Positions 11,858 to 24,245 of a stretch of 64,000 nt of DNA are shown here, piece after piece; the first letter of the stretch is position 1, and every line of letters begins with the position of its first letter. The translations under genes were made by a program, and so were the position numbers. The stretch comes from Fonsecaea monophora (taxonomy: Eukaryota > Ascomycota > Eurotiomycetes > Chaetothyriales > Herpotrichiellaceae): contig NW_019174017.1 of assembly GCF_001642475.1 (NCBI RefSeq), forward strand, positions 1 to 64,000. Direction: 5' to 3'. The notes beneath the pieces are model-generated. The model was given only the letters and a program-made list of their open reading frames with translations, made no database searches and was not told where the DNA came from.

Positions 11858-14264
11858 AAGAAGTCGTGCCGTGGCTCAGAAGACTTGAGATGGAGCGAGA
11901 GATGGCATTTCGTGGTCGCCCACAAGAAATCACTCGAATCCACGACCCGATGATGGACAAAACAAACTCATGGTGCGTGGAACCTTCGTCATAGCCATGA
12001 GCACCTGTCTACGAGACAAGAAGAATCCAAACGTCTTTGAGACAGCCAGTCGGATCATAGGTCTGATGCAAGAGAGCACGCAAGATATGGGCGGCGGTCC
12101 GCCTCCTCTGACCAGACACCTACAATCCAGAAACTTCTGAAGATTCGTCGACCCCGGGTTACAGCACGTCGACTATGAGCTAGGCAGTGCTCACTCATCG
12201 TCTCCCCAGCATCAACACTCTTCCTACTACCATCAAAATGTGAACCAACACAGGTGTGGTTGAGACTGCGTTACAGTTAGGTTTGATCCGTTTCGGGTGA
12301 GGGAGAGACAGACGCAGTACGCCAACGTGATCATGGCGTCCGTGACGCCCCGGTCCCACAGGCCGATGCGCTCCATCTCGCCGACGTCGCGGCCGGCAAG
12401 GACACCAGCTACGACATTTTTCGTACCAGGCGAGTGGGAAAGGTGGTACCTCGCCTTAAAGCTATTGACTCGCCGCCTGAAGGAGTTCTGATGGAAAAGA
12501 AATCGAACATCTGGATCCAAATTTCTCGCACTCCAGGGGCTTGGACGTCGGCTTCACAGGGACAAAGTGCTTGATGGATTTGTCCTTTGGCCATCAATCA
12601 GAGGATCCATCCCGTCGTTGCCTTTTCCAACCACGACTCCCAGTCGAGAGTACAGCGATTTTACAGGATGGGCGGAAGAACGAGAGACCGACCTTCAAAG
12701 AAACCATCAAGAACCAAACTTCAAGCCCGATAGCTCAAGATTCTATCAACCTGCAATATGGGCTCAACTGAAGCCCTGCGCCGGTATACTTGTTGAACAC
12801 GTCCGTCGCCTGCGCTGCGATCTGGCTCGTCAATTCAATTGCAGAGCTCCTTTATTTCCATGGCGGCGGCGCGCGCTGGGCGTCACCGACCCGCTCGGAT
12901 CGTGATGAGGAAATGAGCAACCTAGAAATGGGATGCAGCCGCCGCTGAGATCGGATGATTCCATTTCCACCATCAGATCGTGGAAATTACGCAACGGTTG
13001 GTTATTGGCTCAATTGCATCAACAATCAATGCCGCGTTGGATTTTGACAGCAACCTGGAAGAAATTGTCGGTGTTCACCCCTTTGGATGACTTGGCAAAG
13101 TAGCATTCTCCTGATATGGCAGAAGTACATGCTAACCACAAAGCCAGCAACGTGGCACTTGCTCACCCTGATCGTGGGCGGGTTGACGAGAGCTGGACAA
13201 CCGTCACATCAAAGAGGCCCGTCGAGGCTTTCTGGCCCATTCCCAGCGCAACAGACTGGCCAGAATGACCGGCACCGGTCGTTGATCTGCGGGGCGACGG
13301 CCTGAAGGGCGCGAAGGGCAGCAGATTTGGCCTTTACGACGCTCAGATATCCTTCAGTCAATTGGCTCCACAAACACGAAGCTGACATCTAATTTGTCTC
13401 GGTAACAACTTGGGAAGCTTGGGTCTGGGCAGCTTGACTTTGGCAGCGATAAACCAAGCCCTGACGATCGATTCCTCCCTTTGATCGCGGGATTGTGTCT
13501 CCCATATCGACGGACATTGTAGCAAGACGCAACCCCTTCATGCGGGCCGATTCTGCGATAAATGTCCTTTTCGTTCTGCAGGGCTCGAACCAACACGCCA
13601 CGGTAGTCGAAGTCAGGAACGCTCAAATGAATAGCATAAGAAAAATGGCGCCACAGCAACAGCTCTATCGCTGGCCTCGCGCGCTCTGACGCTAGAGTAC
13701 TATCTCAACCAATGTCACTCCATCTAGATGACCGCGATGGGCACGGAAAAGAACCTCAAGGCCAGAAGCTCAGATTCTCCCCCAAAGTCCTCCGAATGTA
13801 TCTGGAAGTTGAGATGGCGACCAACTCAAGTATCGCCCGTGCGCAAAGCGCATTTCCGAAATTCTCCTTCACCCGTCGACAACCGCTTCTTCCTGGCGCT
13901 CACTGCTCTTATCGCCTGCGCGTCGAATGTTCCTCGCTCCGAGTTGGCCTTGTGCTACCAGAGACATAAGGATTGAAGGGCCCGACGCGAATGAGAAGCC
14001 GCCGTCGTCTTCGGTATACTGTCTCAGTGGCGCCGCATACCACAAACTCACCCCAACCACCAGCAGATTAGAGACTAGGATAACTTACAAGGGAGAAAGA
14101 AGTTCAACGATTAAAATTTTACCAGAGCTTACCAAAACGCTTGTCCTTCTGCTGCATCCCTCGATCTAGTCCTCTGTAATCAATCACCTTACGCACCCAT
14201 CTCACACTAACAATCTATAAGTGGAATGAATGATATGATTAATTAGGTAAGGAAAGATGATCTA
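11858..14264. other. Stretch with no firmly recognisable gene
   Basis: Several short open frames. On the minus strand near 12400-12480 the fragment SPGTKNVVAGVLAGRD is reminiscent of the end of retroelement RNase H, but too short to call. A minus frame at 13354-13659 (101 codons) has a protein-like composition without a known motif. Confidence 0.3.
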
Positions 14265-14311
14265 CCGCAGTGGGAAATTATTCGGCTAACCTTCCTAATA
14301 GGGGAGGTTAG
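14265..14311. repeat. Dispersed repeat R1, second copy
   Basis: GAAATTATTCGGCTAACCTT and the following AATAGGG match 30280-30317 almost exactly. It is followed by a TATA-like CATAAATA at 14337, so it could belong to a promoter-bearing end of a mobile element. Confidence 0.7.
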
Positions 14312-14478
14312 GGCCTCATAAATACTCGCTCAGCTGCATTCCACGACCGTCTTCTTTCTCTCCTGTATCATTCCGCAACCATGGTCTATCCACGGGGGTA
14401 GGCCTCGGAGGCCACAGCTTCTCGCTGTCGGGCAACTAGTGATCCTGGTGTAAGCCCGCAGGAGCGTCTCAGCCCAGG

Positions 14479-14638
14479 GGGCACTCTACGTTGGAGACGG
14501 TGTACACCCAAGAGCCAGGAGACACTATACGATAGGGGTGGTGTACACTCAAGAGCCAGGAGACACTATACATAGGTGTGGTGTACACTCAAGAGCCAAG
14601 AGACACTATACGTTAGGGGCGGTGTACACCTAAGAGTC
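14479..14638. repeat. 54-57-base tandem repeat, about three copies
   Basis: The unit contains GGTGTACACTCAAGAGCCAG then GAGACACTATAC and a G-rich spacer. Copies differ by small changes (CATAGGTGTG, GATAGGGGTG, GTTAGGGGCG). It is non-coding in all frames inspected. Each unit contains the palindrome GTGTACAC. Confidence 0.8.
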
Positions 14639-16239
14639 ACAACGCGAACGACCCAGAGTCGGTTCAGCGCGGCCATATCTTGGACTGCCGTTCTGGCCAT
14701 TGTGTATCGATTGGTCTGTGCCTGGGAGAACAAGAAGCGGGATAAAGCGGGAACAATGGAGGCCTCTGAGCACGCCTACGAGGATGATTTGACTGACAAG
14801 AAGGTACGCGTGGTTCGGCGGAGCGAGTTGTCTGACAACACCTCTCTCCTTTGTTTATCTCCTCTTTTTCTCTCTGCCGGACAGATTTTTCGAGCGAAAG
14901 TGCTGACCAGCCAGCCCCCTGCATCGAGTCCATAAGATTCGCGTTTCCATCTATGGCAGTTTGGCTTTGACCGGCGAGGGACACATGACGCCGTCGGCAC
15001 TCCTACTCGTCCTGGAGAGTGCGGACGTGGAGACGGTCGGACGCATTTGATGGTGGCGGACATTGCCAAAGCTATTGACAATCCATCGACAGTGCATAAG
15101 GCCCTTTGGCCTCTACAAGCACTTATACCTGGTTAGCATGCACATGCTCACAGCGAGGAGGTGGAAACATGGGAGACATCGAGGCAGAAGGATGGCTGTG
15201 CCCCGAAGCAGTCATGGCTGTCTACCCAGTTTTGGCCAAAAATGGTAAATTTTCCACTGGCCAGCACGTTGTACTCATCCAAGATGGCCATTCCCAACGC
15301 TGCATTGCAAAAGGTCAGATCGTTCTTCACCAAATCGAACATCTCTACGCACCACTGGCAGTTGCTTCAAGAAGTCGAGACTCAAGCGCTGCTTTCCCAA
15401 CAAAACATGACTCATTCCAGATGATCGTTTTTTCGCAGGGACTAAGAGTGGTTCCAGAGTGATCTACGTTTACTACTGGTCACCAGAAATCGGCCTCATT
15501 ACTTGCAGGATTTGGACACCGTCACAGCTTGCCGTGGTGACCTTCGGATCTCCACGGTCAGAGTAAATGCGACCGAGAGCCTTGACTTTAGAGTACTGGA
15601 CTACGGTATCATCATCATTTGAGCAAGATGGAGGAGGCAGCTGCAGTATCCCAAACATCATACGACCACCCGACGCCGACACGTGTGTATGAAGCCTGAT
15701 TCGGATCACATGAGTCTTCACATTTGAGGAGCAAACCTCGACAATCCCCCATTGCGTCGTTTGTGGAGCGCTCAACCACAAAGAACAGGGATTGCGTCTG
15801 GGCTCCTCTCTCCCCGTCAATACGACAGACGCCTTACAGTTGGTGTTGTTACTCTTGCTGTTGGTGCTGTTGATGTTGGTGCTGTTGGTGTCTAGCATCA
15901 CTGATACTATCATTCGAGTCATCCACGGGCGAGACGAAACCCTGTAATCGTCGTCCTCGACGGAGGATCCTTCCAGCGCCGCCTGGACTTCAGCTGTAGG
16001 ATCAAGGAGACCTCACAGTGTTGTAAGTGCCCGACAGGACGAGGGTCTCAGATGGAGTCGCAGCATTCGAGACTGGCTCCAGAACGAGACAGGACTCTCT
16101 TGTCTACTTTAATGACATCCATGCCGTTTACGGATTTCTGGACGAGAACAGTGTTCGGAGGCTGATAGCCACGCGCTGGTATGACAACGCCTTGGGATCT
16201 CAGATCGCCATATGCCTCCGCTCGTTCGATCCTCGCATC
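14639..16239. other. Stretch with no recognisable gene
   Basis: Short open frames on both strands without family motifs. It includes a (GTTGNTGNT)n simple-sequence tract at about 15838-15895. Confidence 0.3.
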
Positions 16240-16430
16240 TTTTGAGAGGCGGCTGAAGAACTGGACAAAATTCCCAGGGCGGCTCACTATGCCCCGTCGG
16301 CAGTGTACGAACTGCATCGAGCGGGAGTTCTCGACGACGTCAAGGCCCAAGGCATCCATCCCTTTGCGGTGTGCTGGCGCCGTCCTGGTGACACCTTCAT
16401 CGCGTGCATTCGAAGTCGGTTCGACATAGA
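16240..16430 (+). pseudogene. Fragment of a FAD-dependent aromatic monooxygenase
   Basis: The + strand reads EAAEELDKIPRAAHYAPSAV, then YELHRAGVLDDVKAQGI and VCWRRPGD. This matches the segment of class A flavoprotein (phenol hydroxylase/UbiH-type) monooxygenases after the Rossmann GxGxxG, where the family has 'PRA..Y.P.....E..R.G....I...G' and 'WR.P.G'. Only about 60 residues remain: no dinucleotide-binding glycine motif precedes it, and the frame runs into a short tandem repeat at about 16524. It is a fragment, not a working enzyme. Confidence 0.65.
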
Positions 16431-16523
16431 ATTCCCCATGGTTTGCCTGCCTCTGGATCAGCTCGATGTCCTCCTCCTGCACATTTTCTGGCTCAACCAG
16501 ATACCGAATGAAGCACAGAAAAG

Positions 16524-16585
16524 GTCAGATCAGCCCAGATCAGCCCAGATCGAACCAGATCGAACCAGATCAGACCAAGTAAAGA
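16524..16585. repeat. 11-base tandem repeat
   Basis: Five imperfect units of CAGATCAGCCC/CAGATCGAACC. It directly follows the monooxygenase fragment. A (CCAAA)n tract follows at 16622-16645. Confidence 0.75.
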
Positions 16586-16680
16586 GCTAGAGCTCGAGCC
16601 CTGAATTGAGGAAAGAGATTCAAACCAAACCAAACCAAACCATACCAAAAACGAATAGATAGGGACAGACAGAAGCACAA

Positions 16681-16912
16681 GACTTCCTGCGTGACCGGCT
16701 TCGGGAGGCCCAGGCCACCCTTGCTTCTACTAGCCGCATGAAGCGGGCGGACGACACAACGACAAGGATAACGACAACGGCTGCCTCTGCCACCACCACC
16801 ACAGCAACGACCACTACAGTAACGACCACCAGAACGACCACCAGAACAACGACGATAACAACGACCACCACAACGACCAGCACCAACACCAGCACCAACA
16901 CCAACAACGGAT
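16681..16912. repeat. Dispersed repeat R2, copy 1, with (ACN)n tail
   Basis: 16681-16765 (CTTCCTGCGTGACCGGCTTC through GGCGGACGAC) matches 29994-30080 at roughly 80 percent by eye. In both copies the unique part leads into ACN-rich simple sequence (here ACGACCACCAGAACG-like to 16912). A unit ending in simple sequence is what a LINE-like element with a repeat tail would look like, but no reverse transcriptase is visible. Confidence 0.7.
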
Positions 16913-19798
16913 ACCAAAGTTCACTCGCATTCTGTCTACTCGGTCTGGCCAGATCGCAGGCGCCTTCACAGATTGGTATCTACTCGAAAAGTCTCGAGTG
17001 GTCAAGATCAGCCAACATGAACAAATCGATCAAGCGACGGCAACAGAGCTGATGGCTCGTTACCATCTCAGGCCTAGAGATTGGTTGCGTTGTAATAGCT
17101 CTTCAGAGGTTGTGTCACAGACAGATAGGTACTGTCCCAGTTGCATCGTTGAGCGGACCAAAACTGACCTTGGCTGGTAGTTGAAGTGCTTCGATTGACT
17201 GAAAGTCGGCGGGTTTGCGCCCGACATCACCACCCTGAATCTGATTGCCGGAGAACGCCACGGATGGCCATGGCTCAGCACCGCATCCTTCGTACTAGCC
17301 AGGACCATGACGGCGCCCAATTACCCTGGCATACTGTATTTGGGCGTTTTTTCGGTACCCAGAGGAGGCGGCTCGAGACAGCATGCTCCCACAATCCGGA
17401 CAAATATCGTCCTGGAAGGTACGAAAAAGCTAGTCTGGCCAGCCACATCCAGAGAAGGTATCGCAACAATTCCGCCGAGACAATGAGCTTGAAAATGCAG
17501 AAAGACATCCCCTGCCCAGCCAACTACCAGATTTCGTTCCGGGTTTGACACCCAAACACTCGCATAGATGTAAGACTCCTTCGTCCGTGTTTCAAGACGG
17601 GTCGCTGACAACCATTACGCCAACACGCTCGCCAGCGTCAACCTACCGATCAATTCCCATCATACACACGCGACGGGAGTATCTGATTCGGACCTTGCGG
17701 CGACGACGATGTCTTTTGTCGTCAGTTGATTCCTGCTCCGCGCATTTGCTAGATTCGACATCTGCTTCATGAGCCAGCTTGTCATCGAAGACTTCGGTTT
17801 CTCCTTGGAAATTGATGTTGCGTCACTGGTTGACCGCGGACCTTGCCGTCTGTACTGGCTTGATTTGGACACTTTGCTGGTATTCGACTCAGACCGAGGC
17901 AAGTTTGGATGAGAATTTGACCGATGGGAGCCCCGGAGCCTTTGACCGACCCCCAGAACCGATGTTGGCCTGGACACGGCGGAGTAACCCAAGCAGAAGC
18001 AAGGGGGAACCGCCGCGCTCAAGTCTGGTTGCAAGCGCTTCCCTTTCAACAATATCACATACTGTTTACTCTCTTTTCAAAGTGCTTTTCATCTTTCGAT
18101 CAGTCATGCACTTAGTATGTCATATTGTCTTCGCATTCGAGACTCGGGGAAGAGCATGTCCCCCCACGGCATGTTCCGAGAGCTGTGGGATATTTCGCAA
18201 GACCTCATGAGCAAAATGCCTTTGACGGCTGGACGCCGATCCTGTCCAGCGTGTGCTCCAACCTCGAGTACTCGGTGAATAGCTCTGACCAAACCTTCGG
18301 CAACATTGAGATGGCAACTGTCTTTTCACGACGACTGGTATTGGCCATGGTGAAAAGACACCGATAGAGGGTTGCAGCCATCTTGAACCCATCAGCGCTA
18401 ACGAGGGTTCTCGCGTCGCCACTTTCAGACCAGAAAGACTGAACCGCACTCCCAACATATCTGGCGTCGTGTGGAATGTATAGTGCGCCAGGAATGCAAT
18501 CTCTCTTACATTACCCAACCTCTTCTCGCGAGCGGAATTTCGTACGTGGCAACCTCAAATATTCATCATCTTTCCACGAAACACTCAGCGGAACTGGCCA
18601 TGTGCGCAGTGGGGATTGTGTCGGCTCTGATCCTGACTTTAGAGCCGATGGAAGAGGGTTTACGCTTCTGCTCAGCGGCAACTTCGACAGCATAAGATGT
18701 GGCAGCGTCAAAGTCCTTTCCAAAAAGTGGTGCTTCATCCCGAACATCATCGTTCCATACCGACGGTCCGTGATGGAACTTTGAAAAGGAGCCTCAATGA
18801 AAGGTACTCTCGGTACTGAGAAGAAGGACTTTACTGAGCTCTCCCAAGATGGCTCCGCAACGGTGGCATATGCCTGTCCATGAATGAGGCCCATCTTCTG
18901 GGATTCCAGTGACCAGTCAACCCCTTTACCTTTATCTCCATCTGGAAAAATGCACGGGGCGTCAACCCAGAGGCATTATATTGTGAGCGCAAGGCAGATG
19001 AGTGCGGCGCCTCGAATCGCTCGGGAGAGCCGATCAATCTCGACACCCTTTCGCATCAGCGCATGATTGTCCATGGTTGGAACCAGTCGCTGCGATGGTC
19101 CCCAGCGACAGCTCAAGGCGAGATATTCTGTTCGAGTTTTGATGTCGACCGATATGGCTCTCTACTACAAACACTAAACAACTTACCTAGGGCGACTGAA
19201 TACCTACCGTTCCGGTTGAACCTACCTCGACCGCGACCGTGACCGAGACTTGGGGCGACTAGCTCTCGATTGGTCTTCCATTGGCACGTCTATCAAGCGT
19301 TTGGATAATCCCGAGTTCCGATAGACTCCAAAGTGGTCCTTTGCTACCTGGTCAACCTGTCTCAACAAGCATTGCATGCAGCTAGCTACGGGAATGATCA
19401 TGTTTGCAAGTGTTTAACAATTCTGATATGCGGCGAACATTCTGGTCCGTGAAGGCAAGACGGCTATTGGGCTGAACCCCTTGGATGCCCGCCTTTTCAT
19501 GCCCCTCACCTTGTCGTCCGGCGCCAGCACCGTGCTGAGGCAGATATCCGCCCAGCATGATACACGGCTCTGCAGAAGAAACCGTTAATGAGGACGAACG
19601 TATGGCCGTACAACGAAGAAAACTCATTTTAATTGCTCGGTTACATTAGCCAAGCAGCATATATTTCTGACGACCCGTCTGCATGGTCGAATCAGTTCTA
19701 CAATACAGTTCCACCGGGATGTTTCTGGCCATCGCTAATCGTCGCGATTTTGGCACCTGTCCTCTTGTATTTACTCGGCCGAATTAGCCCCAATCTCT
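16913..19798. other. Stretch with no recognisable gene
   Basis: Many overlapping short open frames. The + strand at about 17215-17400 has an open, protein-like segment (ITTLNLIAGERHGWPWLST) that I cannot assign. Nothing else rises above background. Confidence 0.3.
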
Positions 19799-20040
19799 TC
19801 GGCTACGGCCTCGAATCTTGCCACGGACAAGGCCGCTGCAACCGCCCTCAAAGTCAAGGGCAATCAGGCCTTGCGCAACATGACTGGCCCTCTACTATCG
19901 ACTATTACACCAAGGCGATAGAAAAGTACGACGCAGACCCGTCGTTCCATTGTAACCGAGCGGAGGCCAACATTAAGCTTGAAGCCTACGGCTATGCCAT
20001 CGCTGACGCTACCAAAGCGATCGAACTCGACATGTCGTAA
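19799..20040 (+). pseudogene. Fragment of protein phosphatase 5 (Ppt1/PP5), TPR region
   Basis: PP5 is a Ser/Thr phosphatase whose N-terminal TPRs bind Hsp90. The + strand reads DKAAATALKVKGNQALR, then, after a one-base frameshift at about 19878, DWPSTIDYYTKAIEKYD, CNRAEANIKLEAYGYAIAD and ATKAIELD, i.e. TPR1 and TPR2 in order. The coding sequence ends at a GTAAGT donor (20039-20044), exactly where an intron would begin, so the copy came from genomic DNA. No phosphatase domain follows within the window. Confidence 0.8.
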
Positions 20041-21072
20041 GTGCACCTCCGTCCAATATGGATGCAAGGTGCACATGGTCGGAGCGCGTTACACTAGAGC
20101 GTTTTTACATTCAACTGGACGTCAAATACGAAATTCTGCCGAATCTACTTCGACAACACAAACTGGTAACCATGACAAAACTGTTCCTACAGGGACATAC
20201 GCCGCAGACGCAGGGGGGTGACTGAAAGAAATACTGAATTGCTACTGAGTCGGCCCAGAACGTCACAGTGAACGCCAGCCACGACAACTCTATCCAGTGA
20301 GGTATTCACCGAGTCGATATCCGAAAATCTCCCAGAAGCCTTGATCCAGCATATCCAATGGCATTACCTACGCCAACACTGCTGTGGTCACACGACCGTG
20401 GACGAGAACCAAATGCTGCAGAAAGCGAAATTGACCAATGGCATAATCGGACGACATAACGGCCTGCCGCCCTTCTTTACTAGTAGAGTGTTAGCCCAGT
20501 TACCTAACCGGAGGGTGAATGTGTGTACTATGGGATCAATAATGATAGATAACTAGCCTATAGATAGAGATGTCAACACTTGAAGAAGACGTATGATCCC
20601 TCCTGCTATATACATGCGATAAGCCAGCTGCTTGGCTGGCGGCCTGACTCCTTAGTTAGTGGCCTGAGCTGAGTGTGCAGTGTCATGTGGGTGTTCGTGA
20701 CGCAGAGCCTGGGTGCGCTCGGTTCGGTCGGCACTCAACAGACAAAGAACGTCTATGGCGCGGGCAAAGTCTTCACGACCGTCTCGACGCCCAAAGTCCC
20801 CCTTGTCGAGACCTACACACCGGGCATCGTCGACAAGATCATCGACTACTTTCAAGAAAGATTAGGTCTGATCACAGCCATAACCCAAGCTGTACTTACC
20901 GTGAGCAGCAACTATGATCACCTGTGCATTCAGCGAAAAGAAGCAGGCATGCCGATTGACAGTTTTGCAGATCACCAGGGCAACCTCTTTCCACAGCTCG
21001 CAAGGCCCCCATCCTGGCGGATATGCACGATCTGCGTACCGTTTTCGAAGCGAAGCTCGTGGTTGTTTTCAG
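20041..21072. other. Stretch with no recognisable gene
   Basis: One open frame at 20673-21200 starts with protein-like sequence (VSTPKVPLVETYTPGIVDKI) but ends in tandem repeats. No family recognised. Confidence 0.3.
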
Positions 21073-21400
21073 ACGACATCACTCGCCATAGGTCATCATC
21101 ACTCCACAACAACGCCATGACACATTCTATCACGAGACACATTCCATCACGAGACACACATTCCATCACGACCTACAATACATTCCATCCCGACCCATGA
21201 CACATTCCATCCTGAGATACATTCCAGGGCGAGCCACGACACATTCTATCGCGAGCCACGTACGACGCATTCTATAGCAAGCCACAACACATTCCATAGC
21301 GAGCTATGATTCATTCCACCGCGAGATACATTCCACCACGAGATACATTCCACCACGAGATACATTCCACCACGAGATACATTCCATCGCGAGCTATAAC
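21073..21400. repeat. 17-base tandem repeat array and left arm of an inverted repeat
   Basis: More than ten imperfect units like CGAGATACATTCCACCA follow a unique block (CATCACTCGCCATAGGTCAT, then CACTCCACAACAACGCCATG). The unique block plus the first units occur again, inverted, at 24150-24240. Confidence 0.8.
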
Positions 21401-23819
21401 ACATGATGTTGCGGCTCGTCTTCACGGTGGCCCGCCTACGCATGCACGAAGGGATGCATCGATACACACGCCTGACCGTCGTCCACGTTAGTCAACACCA
21501 GTGCAAAAACCTTGAGCGCATGGGCAGCCTCCATAAGCGAAGGAAGACGAGACACATACCATCTCTTCTCGAACTCATGCGGTTGCATCTTTGTGAGTCC
21601 TCTGGCCGTGAGATGTGCCTGTTCTAAACCAACAGCAGAATCCACTGGGCATGTCCAAGGGCATGCTTGACAGCTGCTCTCTTTTCCTGCGATCGGCGGA
21701 ACTCGGTTAAAGTCCGCGCCTGGGCCTCGTCGTCCGTCCTCCACCACCGCACCTTTGCAAAATCTCCGACCGAATTGCTTCCCCTCCACATGCCCTCAAA
21801 CGCCCGACAACGCCTTGTCTGCGCCCTCGAATTGTCCATTTTAGCCAACCACTATTGGTACACCCAGACTAGGAAACCTAGTGAGGCCCCCCCTCCGTCG
21901 AATTGACGGGGAAGACCCCTGCCGGCGGCGACCAAACGCACCGGACCACTGTCTTCCTGGATGCTATCTTCCCGCACGCTATATTGCAGAGCGTTTTGTT
22001 GATTCACAACGCGTCGTATGGTTTGAGCTAGGAGGTTGCACAGAGCGCAGTTCCAAGAGCTGAGAAGGAGACACCCCCACGTTGGCTGATGCTGTTAGCC
22101 CAGGTTACTCTTCAGGTCTTGCAGGTTGATGCTAGTTCAGCGCTCACACAATCTCCCTGCTTCCAACACTTTGTCTTTTGACCTGGTACCAAGGTCCATT
22201 GTTTTTGACTTGAACCTTCAGTTGAAAGAGAAGGAAGGGTTGCTTGGACGAACTCGTTACCACCTTATAATCGATTCTCATCTCCCCGCCTGGCCGGTGA
22301 ACTCAAGAGGCCCGGCATCCCAAAAAAGCGACGACCTCTACACCATAAGATCCGACTGACCGGTGCGGCCGGGGTCTCGCTACACACCTGGGGCTCCAAG
22401 ACTCAGCGATATATCACAGTTTGCGAGCGAACACACTTCAAGTTCGGCTGGAAATGCAATGGACAACACTCCCATGCCTCAACAGATCAGTAGCAGTGCC
22501 CAAAGTACACCGCTCGTACCACTGCCAGGACGAGATGCCGCAACGGTACATGTCTGGGGAATATTTTCCAAGAACTCTGCTTTGCCATGTCCCGGAGATG
22601 GCGGAGACGCTGAGAAATGTACTCCTTTTCGCGTGTGACCAACATAATGTTGAAAGGTGCCCCGGCCTGGCCGTACAAGGAATTTTCCAAGGAGGTGACC
22701 AGTTGAAGACGTCTCGCGTCACTTATTGTCTGCCTCTATATGCGCCGCTTGCGTTTTGGAGAGGCGAACCATGTCCAAGCACGGCCACCCTTACCCGAAT
22801 ATCTTAGCCCAAAGGGGCTGGTAACTCTTGACCACCGTCTCCGTGAGGCTGTGAGCATCTCCACCGACAATTCAGCGGGATGATGGCCATCGTGCACATC
22901 ACTCATGGCATTTGCCGGTCCGCTGGCGACATCGCCCACGCTGCGCCGCCTACTGCTGAGCCGGAGCGCGTCTGCGACGTTTCCCCCCGTATCTGCGCCG
23001 TGCTCGTCGCGATCGCGGATTCCAGGAACCGCGCGACCTCCCTGTCCGTGTCGGAGCATTTGTCGCCCTTGGTCCGCAGGTTCGACGTGTCGATGAAACT
23101 GATAATATTCTCCTGGAGATCGAGTATCTCTTGATTCCGACAAAGGACTCGCCGGTATACCCCTATAACCCCGAGCTGTGTCCAGTCACCGAAGATTCGG
23201 GACCAACATTGGACGGATCAACCGGCGATGCCAAACACCAAGAGGTGTGCAGCATCTGGAACTTTATGTCGACGACCTCGTGCTTCTTGCTCGTATTCAG
23301 CTAACCGGTCGCCACGAACTTGGTCCCCTCGTTCAAGAGGGCTCTGGACCAGGCCGAGATCGGCCCCGACGCCGTCAACCAAGCCGGCATTACTGGTGGC
23401 GCTGGCGACGAGGAGACCGGGCTCCAGCGTCTGCGTTTCATTCTGGTACAAGGCCTGTCTTTGGTTAAACGATCACATTCACAGAATCTTGTACATTGCA
23501 TTGACGCCACGAGAATGAAAAATGGTGGCAGCCTGATGAGGAGACGACAAATCATTGTTCATTGTGATCTTCTGGTGGCGTGCCAACAATTAGATCAGAC
23601 GTGCGGTTCGTACGGCTAACCGCGCACCTCGAAAACTTGCGCCTGAGCAGCGCCTCGTCAACATTACACTCTCCCAACTGATGGGGATATCAGGCATTAC
23701 TTGACATTTGTTCACCAGATCAACATCACTGGTGCCGATTGACAAATTTCCAGACTCTGTGCTTCGGCCGTCTAGCGGGTAATCCCCTATCGTGACCTGA
23801 AACTGGAGCCTCGATATCC
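21401..23819. other. Stretch between the inverted-repeat arms, no gene recognised
   Basis: The + strand from about 23025 to 23290 is open and protein-like (VRRVDETDNILLEIEYLLIP, then YNPELCPVTEDSG), but I cannot name the family. Other frames are short. No transposase motif is visible between the arms. Confidence 0.35.
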
Positions 23820-24091
23820 CGTCCTAGCCGCCATTTCAACGTGGCCACTGCATCCTCGATCTGTGTGGGAAACCGAAACTGGGATGCCAGGTGGAAGTCG
23901 GTCAACAAGGCTTGGGCGCCGACTGCTTTGGCCAGATGGGCAGCCATTTTCCGGGGGCTCTGCGGCGACCCGGCAATGCAACATCCCCCGTGCAGGTACA
24001 GAATGACATGACCAGGGTTCGACGTGGACGATTTACACCAGATGGCCGGTCGCACGGTGCCAGGACAGAGAACCTCTTCGTGGGTCAGCAA
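23820..24091 (-). pseudogene. Fragment of an alpha/beta hydrolase (esterase/lipase, HSL type)
   Basis: The minus strand reads GHVILYLHGGCCIAGSPQS, RKMAAHLAKAVGAQALLTDF and FPTQIEDAVATLKW, matching the oxyanion-hole HGGG region and following helix of hormone-sensitive-lipase-type hydrolases (abhydrolase_3). The usual HGGG is HGGC here. The nucleophile elbow GxSxG should follow about 60 residues on; the frame degenerates there (SGHDRG) and ends. Catalytic Asp and His are missing. It lies just inside the right arm of the inverted repeat. Confidence 0.7.
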
Positions 24092-24149
24092 GGCATCATA
24101 TCATGAGATCCTGGTACTGCTTTGACGCCTGATCATGTCTGCTTCGGCT

Positions 24150-24245
24150 CTAGATCAATGCACGATGGAATGTATCTCGCGATGGAATGTGCCATGGCGT
24201 TGTTGCGGAGTGATGACTACCTGTGGCGAGTGATATGAAAAATGA
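24150..24245. repeat. Right arm of inverted repeat
   Basis: The reverse complement (CACTCGCCACAGGTAGTCAT, CACTCCGCAACAACGCCATG, then ATTCCATCGCGAGATACATT) matches 21073-21150. Only about two tandem units remain here, against more than ten in the left arm. Confidence 0.75.

Noticed and set aside
12378..12480. Possible retroelement RNase H end (SPGTKNVVAGVLAGRD, minus strand)
   Set aside because: Fewer than 20 residues resemble the motif, with no reverse transcriptase or integrase nearby in the same orientation.
21110..21400. Tandem array that might suggest CRISPR
   Set aside because: Units are contiguous with no unique spacers of constant length, and the host is eukaryotic; a minisatellite. 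Other arrays in the window were rejected for the same reason.
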